From the NCBI GenBank assembly GCA_031772625.1, contig CM062808.1, forward strand, positions 145,629,299 to 145,693,298: a stretch of 64,000 bases of DNA, given 5' to 3'. The DNA comes from Pinus tabuliformis (taxonomy: Eukaryota; Streptophyta; Pinopsida; Pinales; Pinaceae). Of this stretch, positions 21,491-32,927 are shown one piece after another (the stretch's first letter is position 1; each line of letters opens with the position of its first letter). The notes below the pieces were generated by a model. The model had not been told where the DNA came from, did no database searches, and saw nothing but the letters and a program-made list of their open reading frames with translations. The translations under genes were made by a program, and so were the position numbers.

Positions 21491-23000
21491 CTCTGCCTTT
21501 GATTTAGAAAAGGGCAAAATGCATATGGCATTTTTGGAAGCACAGACAGCAGAGCCTAAAACTCTAGCAGATTACAAGCAAACTTCTTTTGAGTTTGATG
21601 CCAGAAGTGTTCATCCAATTGATCAGCTGGAAATGCACAAACAAACAGGTGAAATTATTTCATATACTCTAACCAACACTTCCATGAACTTGTTTAAAAT
21701 GCGGGTAGCCCTATCAAATGCTCAATCTCAGTTAAATATGGAAAGGATTCCATCACAATCAAAGGACAATAGAATTAAGTCTTTAGAAGATTTAGTAGTA
21801 AGGATTGGGTATGATTCCTTAGATGTAAAAGCAGTTGAAGAAATATTAAAGAAAAAGGAGATGGATATAGCAGCTTTGAAGAAGCAACTCAAAATGCCTA
21901 CTACACATGACCCACTGAACAAGGAGATAGAGGAAACAGAAAGCCAAAAGGACGATATGATGAAGTTAATAATGGAGTAGTCTCTCCAAATCAAACAAAT
22001 GGAAGCAGAGATGGAGAAGATGGTGCAAGAGAAAGAAAAATAAGAACAAATGGCTAGCACAAAAATGGATGCCCTTCCTCTACCATCTCTTCCCATAACC
22101 ACTCTAGCAAGTGTGGCCACAGGAGAAGGAAGGAATACAAAACAGCTAGCCAAGTCTATGGAAGGCATGAATCTACAGACTAAGGAGATTAAGAGGCTAG
22201 AAACTCAAGTTAATGTGCTATAGGATCAAATCAAAAGGGCCGAAAGTAATCATTTGGTGGAGATGCAAAGGGAAAAGACCTTGATTGAAAAGCTGCAAAA
22301 GTCAGAGAAAGAATCATCCATTGGGAACACTCTAGGAAGAGTTAAGGAGATTATTTGGAATAAAGTAATCAATGGTATGAATGAATTTTGGCCTGACATC
22401 CAAATTATCTTTGAACAAAAAGAATTAGTGGAGAAGGCTAAAGAAGCTATTTCAGCTACCAATGAAGAGCTGGGAGACATGCTAGCAACAGCCAACAGGA
22501 TAATTAAATTTCTTAATTCAAGGAACAGGTATGAGCTAGAGGAGCTAGGAGTAGAAGACAGGACACAAACTATCCTTCGGGTGAAGAAGGTTCTAACTAA
22601 GAAGAGCTTAAATGTGCAGCTAGAAGAAAAATGTCAAAATCTGGAGCTAACAGTCAACAGGTTCTTCAACAGAATTCATACTTTAAATCAAAAAGGTCTC
22701 CCCTCTCTGTTTGTTATAAATAACAAACTCATGGCTAGAGCGGACTATCTCAAGAAACTCCAGGGCATAGCCACAGATGTTGAAAATATTTCGAATATCA
22801 AAGGCAACATAAAAAGAAAGGAATTGCTAGAAGCTTTCAGCAATCAAATCTACATCGAGCATGAATTGAAGCACGTGTTTGTAGTTAAATCGACTTTTTC
22901 TAAATACACCGAAGTTGATAAAATATACAGAAGAATAATTAAGATCAAGATTCCAGATGAGGAAGCATGGAGTGATATGTGTGACTATCAAGAGGAATGA
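21491..23000 (+). pseudogene. LTR-encoded ORF of element A, 5' copy, C-terminal half
   Basis: With H and one duplication (12,778 bp) removed, this is in the same frame as 6851-8712. It has three stops (21978, about 22041, about 22221) before the terminal TGA at 22998-23000. Long charged helices such as EEILKKKEMDIAALKKQLK, then LIEKLQKSEKESS and EKAKEAISATNEELG, predict coiled coils. A more mixed C-terminal segment follows (GLPSLFVINNKLMARADYLK, IYIEHELKHVFVV). No known enzyme motif is seen. A self-assembling or scaffold protein is possible but unproven. Confidence 0.85.
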
Positions 23001-23920
23001 GACAAGGATGATTGAAGTGACAACATAGATCCGAGTCGGCACTAGCTACATCCGCAGAACCACTACAACTAAATTAATGCCTCAAGCAACAGCATCCCTG
23101 AAAAAGAGGACCCCATGTCTCAGTTTTCTCAGTGTGGCCACTTTGTGGTTACATTAGTCAATTTTATGTCATTGTAATTAATAACAGATTACCAAGTGTA
23201 TAGGGCAATCATTGTAGGCCTTTTGTTAAATACTTCATGCATTGGGAGTATTAGGGGTTGGACCCAAGTCATTTGAACTATCTTTTATGTTTGAAGAATT
23301 TTAATTTTGAGCTGGAGCATCAATAAAAAGGATCATTTTCCAAATACTTGAACTGTGTTAACCTAGTGATGTCTTCTTTTCTATGTTAATGTATTGTTGT
23401 TTATTCATTAAGTCTCATTATGTCTTATTATAAAGAAGAAATTATATATTAGTATTTTTTGTTGGAGCACCTTATTTCTATATGTGTTTGCAATCTAAAT
23501 GTTTTCCTCTGATTTATGATTAGAAAATACTTCATTTCTTTTTAATCATTACTGATATCACTTTTTTGTCATCTCATTTCTCATTTTTCTCTTAGATCTA
23601 GTAAATATAGTTAGCTTGCATGGAAAATTCTCTAGAAAATTAACGTTACCATCCAGTATTTGACTCCATAGCCCAATGGAAAATATTCAAGTATGACCTT
23701 CCCCAACCAAACAAACAAACAACCAAGAAATCAAGTAATAAATATATTTATTTTTATATCTAGCCTAACACATTAAAACACTGAAATTAAAGTTAAATCA
23801 TAAATATATATAGAGATTCGTCTTTAAGTCTGAAAGGGATAGGTCCTAGACTCATAAGTGGTTTGATGTATCTTTTGTGACTTTGGTCTTGCCAATATTC
23901 AAAATCATAGAATGATAACA
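23001..23920 (+). other. Non-coding tail of the A 5' LTR
   Basis: This is AT-rich sequence downstream of the LTR ORF, matched at 49826-50731. AATAAAAAGG near 23320 is a candidate polyadenylation signal. No gene is seen. Confidence 0.7.
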
Positions 23921-23923
23921 TAG

Positions 23924-23940
23924 TGGTGACCATATTGGGG
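23924..23940 (+). promoter_or_regulatory. Probable primer-binding site of element A
   Basis: TGGTGACCATATTGGGG begins three bases after the LTR end. It keeps the TGG start and G-rich end expected of a tRNA primer site, but the middle has decayed and I cannot assign the tRNA. Confidence 0.5.
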
Positions 23941-24542
23941 AACTATTGAAAAATTTCCATTTCTTTTTAAATTTAGAGTACCCAGTTAAATAGTTTTGTA
24001 TGATAAAATACTTCCCAAGATTAGTTTTATCCTTTTTTTTTTGTATGTATTCAACTTCTTTGTGATTCAATTCTAAATTATGGATCCCAAAAGAATCTCT
24101 ACAAGATCCCACCCAGATCTAAATCCTCCTACTATAGTGGATAACCATGAAAATATTTTAAGAAAAGCCCCGAGAACTGAGAGTCAGACTAGTAACAGAT
24201 TTCTTCATAGAGCTAATTCTCTTCCTGAAAACTTTGTCACCTTACAGGATATCCAGTTTGATTCACATTTTGAACAAGGCTTATTCAGGACCAAATCAGA
24301 GAATTGGAAAGATCACACTATCTTTGATCCATCAGCTTTACAAAAGAGCCCAGTAAGGGAGTCTCTTTCTCAGACTGAAACAGATCTTCAGCTCCTACAA
24401 CATTTTGACACCCTTCAAGATCTAGTGACAGATCTCACCTCAGAAATTGATGGTGCTTACCTTCAGCAATCAGTGGAATTAACTGCCTTAACTATAGCAG
24501 CCTCTTCCATACCATCTCCTTCCACAAATATTCAATCATCTA

Positions 24543-24950
24543 GTCCTACTATTTCTACAATCCCCACTCCCTCTTTCATCCTTTCATCCAATGTTCAGCT
24601 ATCTCCAGTAAGTTTCCCTCCTCCACCTCCATTTATTGTTAATCCTCCTGTTTTTCCTCCACCAATCATGGCAGCCAGATATGCTCCTTTGGTGCTGCCT
24701 GCACCATTGGCCAATATGCCACAAGACTATCAATCCAAAATTGTATTGTTTGATGGTACTGGTCCTTTAATAGCCCAACAACATGTGGATAAAATGAATG
24801 ATTGTTTTGACTTGCAAGAGGTAGATGAAGAAAGTGTTAAGCTCAGAATGTTTGCTCAAAGTCATAGAGGAGAAGTCAGAAAATGGTTTAAGTCTTTTCC
24901 TGTAAATAGTATAAATGATCTTCCTGCATTTCACCAAACTTTTCTTAATA
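24543..24950 (+). repeat. In-frame 408-bp duplication inside A gag, copy 1
   Basis: Copy 1 (24543-24950) covers the Pro-rich linker and half the capsid-like region. Copy 2 starts at 24951, is cut by G at 25012 and resumes at 39178-39533, with nine extra bases (an added Asp-Gly-Ile near 39335). 408 is 136 codons, so the frame is kept. Confidence 0.88.
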
Positions 24951-25007
24951 GTCCTATTGTTTCTATAATCCCCACTGCCTCTTTCATCCTTTCATCCAAT
25001 GTTCAGC

Positions 25008-25012
25008 TACCT
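25008..25012. repeat. Target-site duplication of element G, left copy
   Basis: CTACC here and CTACC at 39173-39177 are a perfect 5-bp match. Confidence 0.92.
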
Positions 25013-26123
25013 GTGGTGAAGTAAAATTATAAGTGCGGACATGAACAAATTCCTCTAGCCCAATAATGGGTCTACCCACAACAGTTACATTCTATGGAAG
25101 ATTTCCTTAGGTTAGAATCAATCAAGAGGGCCTATCTCTTGGTTGCTTGTCCTTCTTGATGATGTCCCCGCTTGCTTGCTCCAGCAATCTCTCGCTTCCT
25201 TCTTCAAGCTCTTGAAACAAGTAAGAAACAACAACATACAAACATAATAATAGACAAATTGTAATTCAAACTACTTAACAAGTCAAGAAGTATTAAGACA
25301 CGAATATGTAATATTACAAAACATGTAGGAAATCAATCGATATTTGCATATATTAATATTCAAAGAGAGATTACAACCATTTGTCTTAAAGTCACAATCT
25401 TCGTCTGACAAGACCAGGTTCCCACACACTTCTGTTAGCACTTCATGATGGCTTCAAACAACAATAATTTAAAGGCTCTTCCCTTTAGGCTTCACTCCAA
25501 ACCAAACACACTTCTCCTTCACACAACTAGATGGATACCACTAGTAATAGCTTGCTTGTCTAAAATAGTATACTCACACTTATCCAAAACTCTAATTTTG
25601 TAACTGTGACTAGCTTGTGCTTGGGAATAAGGGAGGTTTATATAGGAAATATGGATGGGAGATGGATCCTCTTCTCGTGGGAGAAATACTTATCCCTTGA
25701 TGTAGTTCCATCATTGTAGGGGTAAGGAGCCCAAACTGTCATCCTTGACCTCATCCGGCCAAACCATTTACCAGACTTCCATTATGGAGCTGCTAGAGCT
25801 AGAAGCTTTGGCTTTAATTTAAAAAACTTTCCATAATAGGACCAACGTGACTGGAACACAACTCTATCGTACCGATCGGTGCGGGGAATAGTGCTAATCT
25901 CTACACATCAGCATGGGGGAGACAAAGGTCATTAACGTCGGCCTTGTAAATTGGGCAAAACAGAAGTTTCAGGAAAAATGGTGCAAAAGGGAAATGATCT
26001 GCTCATGAAGAGGGACATAATGTGAGTTTCTCCATGAAGGAAAAGCATGCGGGGTTCACTGTAGAGGTCCTCCAAGATCAAGGAACAGGTAGTACAAGGA
26101 TAGCGACAAAATCTTGTGCAACA
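25013..26123 (-). repeat. 3' LTR of element G (1,111 bp)
   Basis: It starts on the minus strand TGTTGCACAAG at 26123 and ends ...CACCACA at 25013. A TATA box, CCTATATAAACC on the minus strand, lies near 25636-25647. It pairs with 38061-39172. Confidence 0.92.
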
Positions 26124-26133
26124 CATGCCCCCT
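26124..26133 (-). promoter_or_regulatory. Polypurine tract of element G
   Basis: Minus strand AGGGGGCATG, preceded by CTTT, abuts the 3' LTR, as in element F. Confidence 0.8.
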
Positions 26134-26276
26134 AAAGCTTTAAGGCTGAGCCCGAGTGAGGGATGAAATGATTTATAAATTAGTGTGGGGAACCGGTATG
26201 CCATTATAAAACCTGAAATCAAGTACAGATAAATATACATAAACTAAGATATCTGTCAAACGATACATGAATCATG

Positions 26277-26455
26277 GTAGGGACGCATCCATCCAGAGAA
26301 TGATCATGTTAATGGATCTAGGTATGGGCGCAACCATCCATCAAAGGGGATCATAATGAAACCAAGGTATGGTCACAATCATCCAATAATGAGAAGGATC
26401 ACATATGATAACTCATGGTCTGGTCACAGCCAGCCATCTTAAAGAGACATGCATA
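26277..26455. repeat. Four degenerate 44-53-bp tandem repeats in G
   Basis: Units begin at 26277, 26321, 26365 and 26418 with GGTATGG-like strings followed by CAACCATCCA-like strings. They lie in the 3' untranslated part of G. Confidence 0.75.
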
Positions 26456-27780
26456 TCATCATAAACCATGTCACACCACTTTTCAACCTAGACTTGTGTG
26501 ATCTGAGTCCAAGGTATTGCGCTCCAACACGACCCGATCAAAGTACAGATTCTAGCATGCAAACAGATGTGTTGACGTCGAACACACTAGAAAGTTGCTT
26601 CATTACCAGTCAATGATGTAAACTGTTAACAAGCACAAGAGAAGCCACCAATAATGACAATGGCCCTCAAGGTACTATCAGGGAAATTCACAGGATGTGA
26701 ATACAGGAACTGAAGTTGAACATTGGTGAAATCACTTGATCGAAATCCAATGATGTGAACTTGTCGTCGAGTGTGAAGAACTTTCCATTAGGGCATGCAA
26801 GCTCTAAGGTACTGGAAGGGAGTCTCTCGCTCAACTTCCTGAATAATGAGTTGAAGGCAATAGAAAGCGACGATGTCGAAGGGGGGCCATAATGAATCCC
26901 ACATCATTGACGCGAGACAAGAGGATGGAAAATGATTTTGGATGATACAGGGAATCAGAGGTAAGTGTAACTGCAAAAGGACAACTCTTGAACATATCAG
27001 CAACACAACTGGAAGTTTGGAAATTTTTGGATCCATAGGATCGGTGGTCATATGATGTGGCATAGATCAAATGGAAGACAAAAATGAATGGCCCAAACCT
27101 AGGAAGGTCAATGATAAAAAGGAGGATGTCCCAACCTGACATGAAGCAAAGAGTGTCATGTTCAAGAGTGAGCTGCCGACACGACTGATATATTTCCAAA
27201 TTTCCCCCCCACCATTTTTGGTGAGTACCCCAATTATTTTTTAATTTCAAGCTTGAAGGGGATAGCATATTCTTACACTATAAGTTCATCCTTCGGACAA
27301 ATCTGACCTAGTAAGTTTAACGAGCCTTAGGAATGAGAAGCTCGTGTTTGTCATGGTCACGAATCCAATTTCGTTTAATAGTTTAACGAGTCCGACAACA
27401 ATGTAACTTAGTATCTTTTTCATGTTTTGAGATTTTGAAAAAGAAACGTAAAATAAAACTCCACATGGTCCCTTTTTGTACATTTGTGTCCTCGACCCCA
27501 AAAGGGTAGAAAACAATACTTGAGAGAACCACTTGACCATTTCAGCTAAGGAGTACCTTTTTCGTAAATAGTGCCTCCCAGCCTGGAAAGGGGGTAAAAT
27601 TATACTAGGCGCATGACGTTTCACATCCGTTAACGAGTTCAAAATGACAAGGGTTTAGCCATATTTTTGTTTTTAAAGGGTCAGAAAAGAGCCGAAAGGG
27701 GACCCCCCATTTTATTCTCTTTAACGAGTCAAAAAGGGAAAAAATACTCATCAAAATTTTCATATGAGTTTAATGAAGGT
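26456..27780 (-). other. 3' untranslated block of element G shared with F
   Basis: No recognised domain is present. Bases 26760-27270 align with F 15190-15750 on the opposite strand. From 27300 to 27740 the plus strand shows TTAACGAG (minus CTCGTTAA) at about 27318, 27374, 27630 and 27721 and Lys-like A/T hairpins, as in F. Minus frames 27268-26831 and 27642-27286 are open but lack family features. Confidence 0.6.
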
Positions 27781-27792
27781 GGGGAATCTTAA

Positions 27793-28405
27793 GCAATTTG
27801 GCTTCAGATCAATTCTTGTGACCTTTTCCTGGAACGAGTGCCACTATTCCAATATCAATTGACTAAGGTTGATCCTCCTACGCCACGTGATCCACGAATG
27901 GCCCGCTGGAGTCGTTTGATACCCAGGATCGCTTGGGGTTAGCATATGTCATACCAACAGGCATTCTTCTCATGGTTATGATGACAAGAGATCATCATGG
28001 AGGACTGGCCATACACCAGAATTGATTTTTGTGGAGACCCAGATATGCCCTTACCAGATGGAGAGGACTTCGATGACGAATGTAAACAATCAAATATTGA
28101 TTTTGGTGTTTTTTAATTATCTTCGGTATATGCATGTTTATAATATTTCACTTGTCTATGCAGATGTTGGACGAGAGCGGCTAGTCGGGATGTCCCCAAT
28201 AGCCAGGCGCTATCCCCATCCTATTGATGCCATCACCCCTTATCAGGAAGGGAGAGATAACGAGGAGGAGATTGCGAGGAACCTTGAGGGGTTGACCCAT
28301 TGTATCCCAAAGTATGCTCGGATAGGAGACATGCCCCGATGGTACCAGAGGTACACAGTGGGAGTCTTAGATCGGATCCATCGACTGCTGAGTCATGTTA
28401 CATGA
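27793..28405 (+). pseudogene. Antisense ORF in element G, plant-mobile-domain-like, with an intron
   Basis: The frame runs opposite to the element's own genes. From 27793 one frame reads WLQINSCDLFLERVPLF, PPTPRDPRMARWSRL, then three stops, then an ATG at 27997 (MEDWPYTRIDFCGDPDMP). At 28082-28163 an 82-bp AT-rich segment starts GTAAAC and ends CTATGCAG. Removing it joins FDDEY to VGRERLVGMSPIARRYPHP and restores one frame to the TGA at 28403. The RW...PY spacing resembles the plant mobile domain seen in antisense extra ORFs of Tat elements. Family assignment is inference. The protein is probably about 200 residues in its intact form; stops at about 27941, 27983 and 27986 disable this copy. 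Confidence 0.6.
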
Positions 28406-28588
28406 GTTGTCTCATGCTATCATGACCACCATGTTGAGTAGTTCCTATGTACGAGGCCTGTGAGCCGTCGATGTTATTATAGACACACATATCATTTTTT
28501 GGGGTTCTGATGTTTATCAAACATTCTCACACATATATAAATGTTATAATTTCTTGTCTAATATGGTAGAAATGGTTTGTCTTATCTT

Positions 28589-29009
28589 TTACATGTTTTG
28601 TAAATGTCTATCCAACACGTAATTAGCTAATGCATCTGTTAATGTATTCATGCACCTAGGAATATGATGATATGTGATATAATCAAAATGTCTTTCCAAC
28701 AAGATAGAGACAAAGATAAATTCATAATATTTGAGGGTTATTGATAGCATATTTCCCATTGAGTTGAAGGACGATAAGCTGTGAATCCAGGTTGACAACA
28801 AATTCTCTAATACCCAGAGCGATAGCTTCTAATAGTAGTTTGATGACTACACTATATTCAACAATGTTCTTGGTTGTACGACCTAGGCAGATACCTTGAA
28901 GATCAATCAACTCAGCGTTGGGGTTATAGATAGCCCATGCCATGAATGATAGGTTCCGAGTACTACGGAAAGCACCATCATCAAAACCAATGTGAGGTGT
29001 CGCAGACAT
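28589..29009 (-). pseudogene. Second (archaeal-type) RNase H of element G, downstream of integrase
   Basis: The frame begins MSATPHIGFDDGAF at 29009. Expected acidic catalytic residues are visible: Asp in FDDGAF, Glu in NIVEYSVV, Asp in NLDSQLIV and Asp in NTLTDALAN near 28625. GKYAINNP and HIPRC also fit the RVT_3 family. RNase H removes RNA from RNA-DNA hybrids during reverse transcription. A frameshift near 28730 splits the domain (the last third is in another frame). Tat elements usually place this domain between the first RNase H and integrase; here it follows integrase. Confidence 0.8.
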
Positions 29010-29030
29010 CTGCAAAGCAAAAAAAGCATA
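29010..29030 (-). promoter_or_regulatory. Candidate 3' splice site before the second RNase H
   Basis: The minus strand has a run of seven T, then GCTTTGCAG, directly before the ATG at 29009. This fits a plant acceptor. A donor that keeps the frame and removes the stop at 29127 was not found nearby; a donor in the leader is possible. Confidence 0.4.
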
Positions 29031-29126
29031 GTAAACAGGAAAGCTATTTGAAAACTTATCAATCAAAACCACACTGTACAAAAATGAATCATACACTAAT
29101 GTACATAAGTAACCATGCAAGATGAC

Positions 29127-30152
29127 CTAAGCATAGTACTTTTTGAGGTAAAGCTTGTTTTGGGGCTCATCAAAAGGATTTCCTTCATAATCAATCAGCT
29201 CATAAGCTCCTTTTTGCAAAACACGTTTTACAATATAGGGCCCGTGCCACATAGGTTTGAACTTTCCTGCCCCCAGCTTATCGTTAGCTTGGTCATATAG
29301 CAGGACCAAATCACCTTCATAGAAAGCGCGAGGGGAGATCGATTGATCGAAATGGGATTTGACCTGTTTCTTTTCTGCTTCAATGACCAAGGCAGCGAGA
29401 CAATGAGTCTCGTCTAGTAATTCTAAATATAAGAGGCATTCCTCTTGAGGTGATGTTCTAGGGAGGAGTTCAATAGCTAATTTGAGTGAAGGAATCTCAC
29501 ATTCCATTGGTAATATTGCTTCCAGACCATAGACTAGCTGGAAAGGTGTGAAACCAGTTGTGTCTTTGGTTGAAGTTCAGTAGGCCCACTGAGCTGAAAA
29601 AAGCGTGAGATGCCAATTTGATTTGTGCATCCCAATAGTACGTTGAAGCATGGTGACCAAAAACTTGTTCACAGCTTCAACTTGGCCATTGGCCTGAGGG
29701 TAATATGGGGTCGAGCCATCATGGCGCAAGCCCAATGCAGATGTCAGTTCTTCCATCATGTAATCTCTGAAATGGGAGCCATGGTCTGTGACAATGGCTT
29801 GGGGTACATCGAATCTGGAAATAACATGGTTAGAAATGAATTGAGTTGCCGTCTTACCATCTGCAGAATATGTAAGCATCAATTCGGCCCATTTGGTGAA
29901 ATAATCCATAGCGACGATAATATAGCCATGCCCCCTAGCCAAACGAGGATTAAATGTCATATAATTGATGCCCCATTTAGCTAAGGGACTAATAGTAATG
30001 ACGAGGTGTAGGTGAGCAGGTGGGGCCCGCATCTTGCATTGGTAAATTTGGCACTCGTGACACTTGTGGATGGCAAGAATGTAGTCTTTGAAGATGGACG
30101 CCCAGAAATAACCAGCGCGAAGGATTTTTTGAATTGTAGCATAACTAGACAT
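29127..30152 (-). pseudogene. Integrase of element G
   Basis: The zinc region reads CHECQIYQCK near 30060. The catalytic core has Asp in WGINYMTFNP (the usual WxxDxxGP position is changed to Asn-Tyr), Asp in VTDHGSHF (about 29785) and Glu in NGQVEAVN (about 29690). An in-frame stop near 29578 precedes the C-terminal domain VLLYDQANDKLGAGKFKP and ends KLYLKKYYA with TAG at 29127. Integrase joins element cDNA to the chromosome. If the first catalytic Asp is truly lost, the enzyme is inactive. Confidence 0.82.
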
Positions 30153-31013
30153 ATGACCACCACATGCCTCGGAGTGGCAATAATTGAGAGCTATTTTAGC
30201 TTCCTTAATTGTGAGGCATCGACGAAGAACAAAATTGACACCGACACGGTATAAAGTATCACCAATAATATGGTAGGGTTAGGAATGATGCCGAATCCTT
30301 CGATGATCATCTTTGGTCAACGCAGACCGAAACATGGAGGTTTGGAGATACACGATGATATCACTGTACCATGGATCAAGGGTGCTAATCAAGATAAGGG
30401 TCTCATCTGGAAGCTATTCATATGCACCAACACAGAGAGCTTTGGAGGGAAGGGAACAAATCAATTCAGCGAAAACAAGTGACTTATTAGATTTGACCGT
30501 AGTGAAGACCAAATCGAATTCTTGCAAGATAAAGGTCCATTTAGAATACTTTCCCCCTAGCAACTGACGAGTCAGGATATAGGTCATAGGGTTGCATTCA
30601 GAAATCACTATAGTCATACGTAAAAGAATATAATGTTGAAAACATTGAACAACCAGAACGACGACCAAAGCCAACTTCTCAACATTTGCATAACGTGTTT
30701 CAATGTCGAGGAGATTCTAATTCAGGTAGTATATCACATGTTCGCCACCTTTGTCGTCATCTTGAACCAACACCATAGCTATGGTGCTAGGGGCTGCGAC
30801 TAGGTAAAGGAAGTAATCTGGATAATAGTCCAATGGATGCAATAGAGGAGAATTTATGAGGACAACCTTAAGATCATCAAAATATTTTTGGGCTATCTCG
30901 TCCCACGCAAAGGGTGTTCCTTGTTTGAGAAACTAGGTAAATCTTGTAGCTAGCCTAGCATAGTTGTGTATAAAACAATGAAGAACATTAGCCTTTCCTT
31001 GCAGGCTTTGGAG
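30153..31013 (-). pseudogene. RNase H region of element G, degraded
   Basis: The connection and gypsy-type RNase H between RT and integrase. At 30414-30674 it reads CNPMTYILTRQLLGGKYSKW and LQEFDLVFTT, the C-terminal half of gypsy RNase H. The N-terminal half (30680-31010) is broken by stops. Confidence 0.75.
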
Positions 31014-31739
31014 TCAGTGCAGTGAAGATGGAGGGGGTGAATTTACAATGGCCTCGACTTTTAACAGATCCAGGCGAATCCTGTCCTTGGAAACGATGAA
31101 GCCGAGGAGTCGTCGTGATTCTATCCAGAAAACACATTTGTGTGGATTTAAACGGATGTTATAGTGTCTGCAACATAGAAAAATCTGTCGAAGATGTTCT
31201 GGGTGATCTTGGCACTTACAAGAATGGGTAGGAAGGTCATCTAGGTAAGGCTGGACAATGTTGTGGATATCATGAAATGCATAGGACATTGCTCATTGAA
31301 ATGTGGCACCAACATTTTTGAGGTCGAAAGGGAGCTTATTATACGTGAACATACCCCATGCGTAGATAAAGGATGTCTTCTCTTGATCGGCTAGTGAAAT
31401 ATTAATCTGGTTATAACTAGAAAAACCATCCATAAAGGAAAATATCTCACTCCCGACACATTCATCAATGATTTGATCAATGAAGGGAGTAGGATAGTTG
31501 TCTTTAGCAAAGGCACGGTTAAGATCTTGATAATCCATGCAAATGCAGATCGTGCCTTGTTTCTTAGTCACCGGGACAATATTGGGCACCCAATCTATAA
31601 GGGGGATGTGATAAATGAACCCAGCTTTGAGAAGATTTTCAAATTCACCCATAATAGTAGTGGCCTTCCTTGGGTGCACCGGGCGAAGCCGTTGGTGAAC
31701 GGGCTTCACATGCGAATACATTGGTCTTTCATGCAACAT
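31014..31739 (-). pseudogene. Reverse transcriptase of element G
   Basis: One frame with a stop near 31290. RT motifs: RLRPVHPRKATTIMGEFENL, AGFIYHI, VPVTKKQGTICICMDYQDLN, DNYPTPFIDQI, FSFMDGFSSYNQI, LPFDLKNVGATFQ and the catalytic YLDDLPTHS (about 31240). LLGFIVSKDRIRLD marks the thumb. It copies element RNA into DNA. The YxDD box is intact, but the stop makes it defective. Confidence 0.88.
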
Positions 31740-32927
31740 AATGTTGGGATCAATGCCAGGAATTTATTCATAATACCATGCAAACACATCATAGAATTCC
31801 TGAAAAAGACAAGTATATGTCTTGATCTCATCCGGAGAACAAGACACCCCAATATGAACGTGTTCAACGACACCAGGTTTGATATAAATGTCAATTGGCA
31901 TTGTTCAGTTAATATTATACAAATTTCCTTCTGACCATACTTCATGAGCAATAGTTGGTGGTGGAAATGGAGAATAGGACTCTTCAAAAGTGGTAGACAT
32001 GAACTTCGGGCGAGGCAAGAACGAGAAGTGATGATGGGTATCGATCCACGGTGGTTCCTCGAGAGACATGATTTCCATGATACCTTCATCAATGAGGAAG
32101 GTCTCGGCTAAGGGATCGAATGATTCCAAAGTGCAAAACCAAGTGGATTGAGAATACACATCGAGATAGGTCTTCGACATATGAGAAACAGAGGATGTAG
32201 AGCTTGAAGCCGAAACAATTTCCACGTAATTGACTTTGGTAGGACTAAGTGACATGATCTCACCCCAGGCATCAACAAGATCTGGTGTAGGTATGACCCA
32301 AGGATCAGATTTGACTGAGATCATGTTGATGAAGGCAACATGAGGAGGCAGGAATGGGAAAATCCCCATTAAGGCATAATCTTTGAAGAGACCTACCCCC
32401 ACACTCTCAAAGGGAGCACCAAAGTGCTTAAAATACAGAACGTTGCCATCAGACGAGGAAGAGGCAAAGAAAGATAGTTGATCAACGGTGACAATCTTCC
32501 TTTGATGGGGAAAATGGATCACACAAAATGAAGAGGAGGCCATGGCATGAGTCCAACTTCGGCCGAGTAGAAGATTGTAATTGAGATTGGCGTCAACAAT
32601 CTCTACTTCGACTTGCACTATCTTTCCTTCCAGGGTTATGACAAGGTTGGGTAGGACACCAAAGGGTCGCGAATCATGCCCATCGAAAGCTTCCAATGTG
32701 CTCAGAGACTGGTTCATGGTAGGGGAACCAATAGCCTTCCAACACACAGTTGACATGATTGATATGGAAGCACCTTCATCAATGACAGTGTGGTGGATGG
32801 TCTTCTCATTAATGATTACTTGAATAAGAAAGGCAGTCTGATGAGAGAGACACAGAACATGGTTCTCCAGATCGAAACAGATCAAATTAGAATCTGTGGG
32901 ATCGATACCCCTGATATCTGACAGCAA
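31740..32927 (-). pseudogene. Aspartic protease and linker of element G
   Basis: The retropepsin-like domain has the active site VIDEGASISIM near 32770, VCWKAIGSP, FGVLPNLVITLEGK and NYNLLLGRSW near 32570, then HFPHQRKIVTVDQLSF. It shares the DEGAS variant and CWKALGSP-type motif with F. A long Ser/Pro-rich linker to RT follows. It would cut the polyprotein inside particles. The frame is open to about 31905. Confidence 0.85.

Larger units (their letters stand above)
5496..23920 (+). repeat. 5' LTR of element A (about 5.65 kb, interrupted by H)
   Basis: Bases 5496-8712 and 21491-23920 align end to end with the right LTR 45104-50731. Order inside: a 17-bp palindrome at the start, an A-rich run with a TATATAAA-like box at about 5631, a C-rich tract near 6245, a second palindrome at 6296, the coding region 6851-23000 (with the insertion) and an AT-rich tail with AATAAAAAGG near 23320. 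Most LTRs are non-coding and far shorter. Confidence 0.9.
24080..25012 (+). pseudogene. Gypsy gag of element A, 5' part
   Basis: The frame starts MDPKRISTRSHPDLNPP and is open to the G insertion. A Ser/Pro-rich linker (about residues 160-195) is followed by the capsid-like region: RYAPLVLPAPLANMPQDYQ, VDKMNDCFDLQEVDEE, VRKWFKSFP and FHQTFLN. The frame then runs into a second copy of the same segment (see 24543-24950), inside which G inserted. Gag forms the particle shell. The gene resumes at 39178. Confidence 0.88.

Noticed and set aside
23880-23945. A tRNA gene at the start of A's interior
   Set aside because: Only a primer-site-like string is present; no cloverleaf can be drawn.
32581-32823. 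80-codon plus-strand frame in G that looks protein-like
   Set aside because: It is the complement of the protease gene of G.
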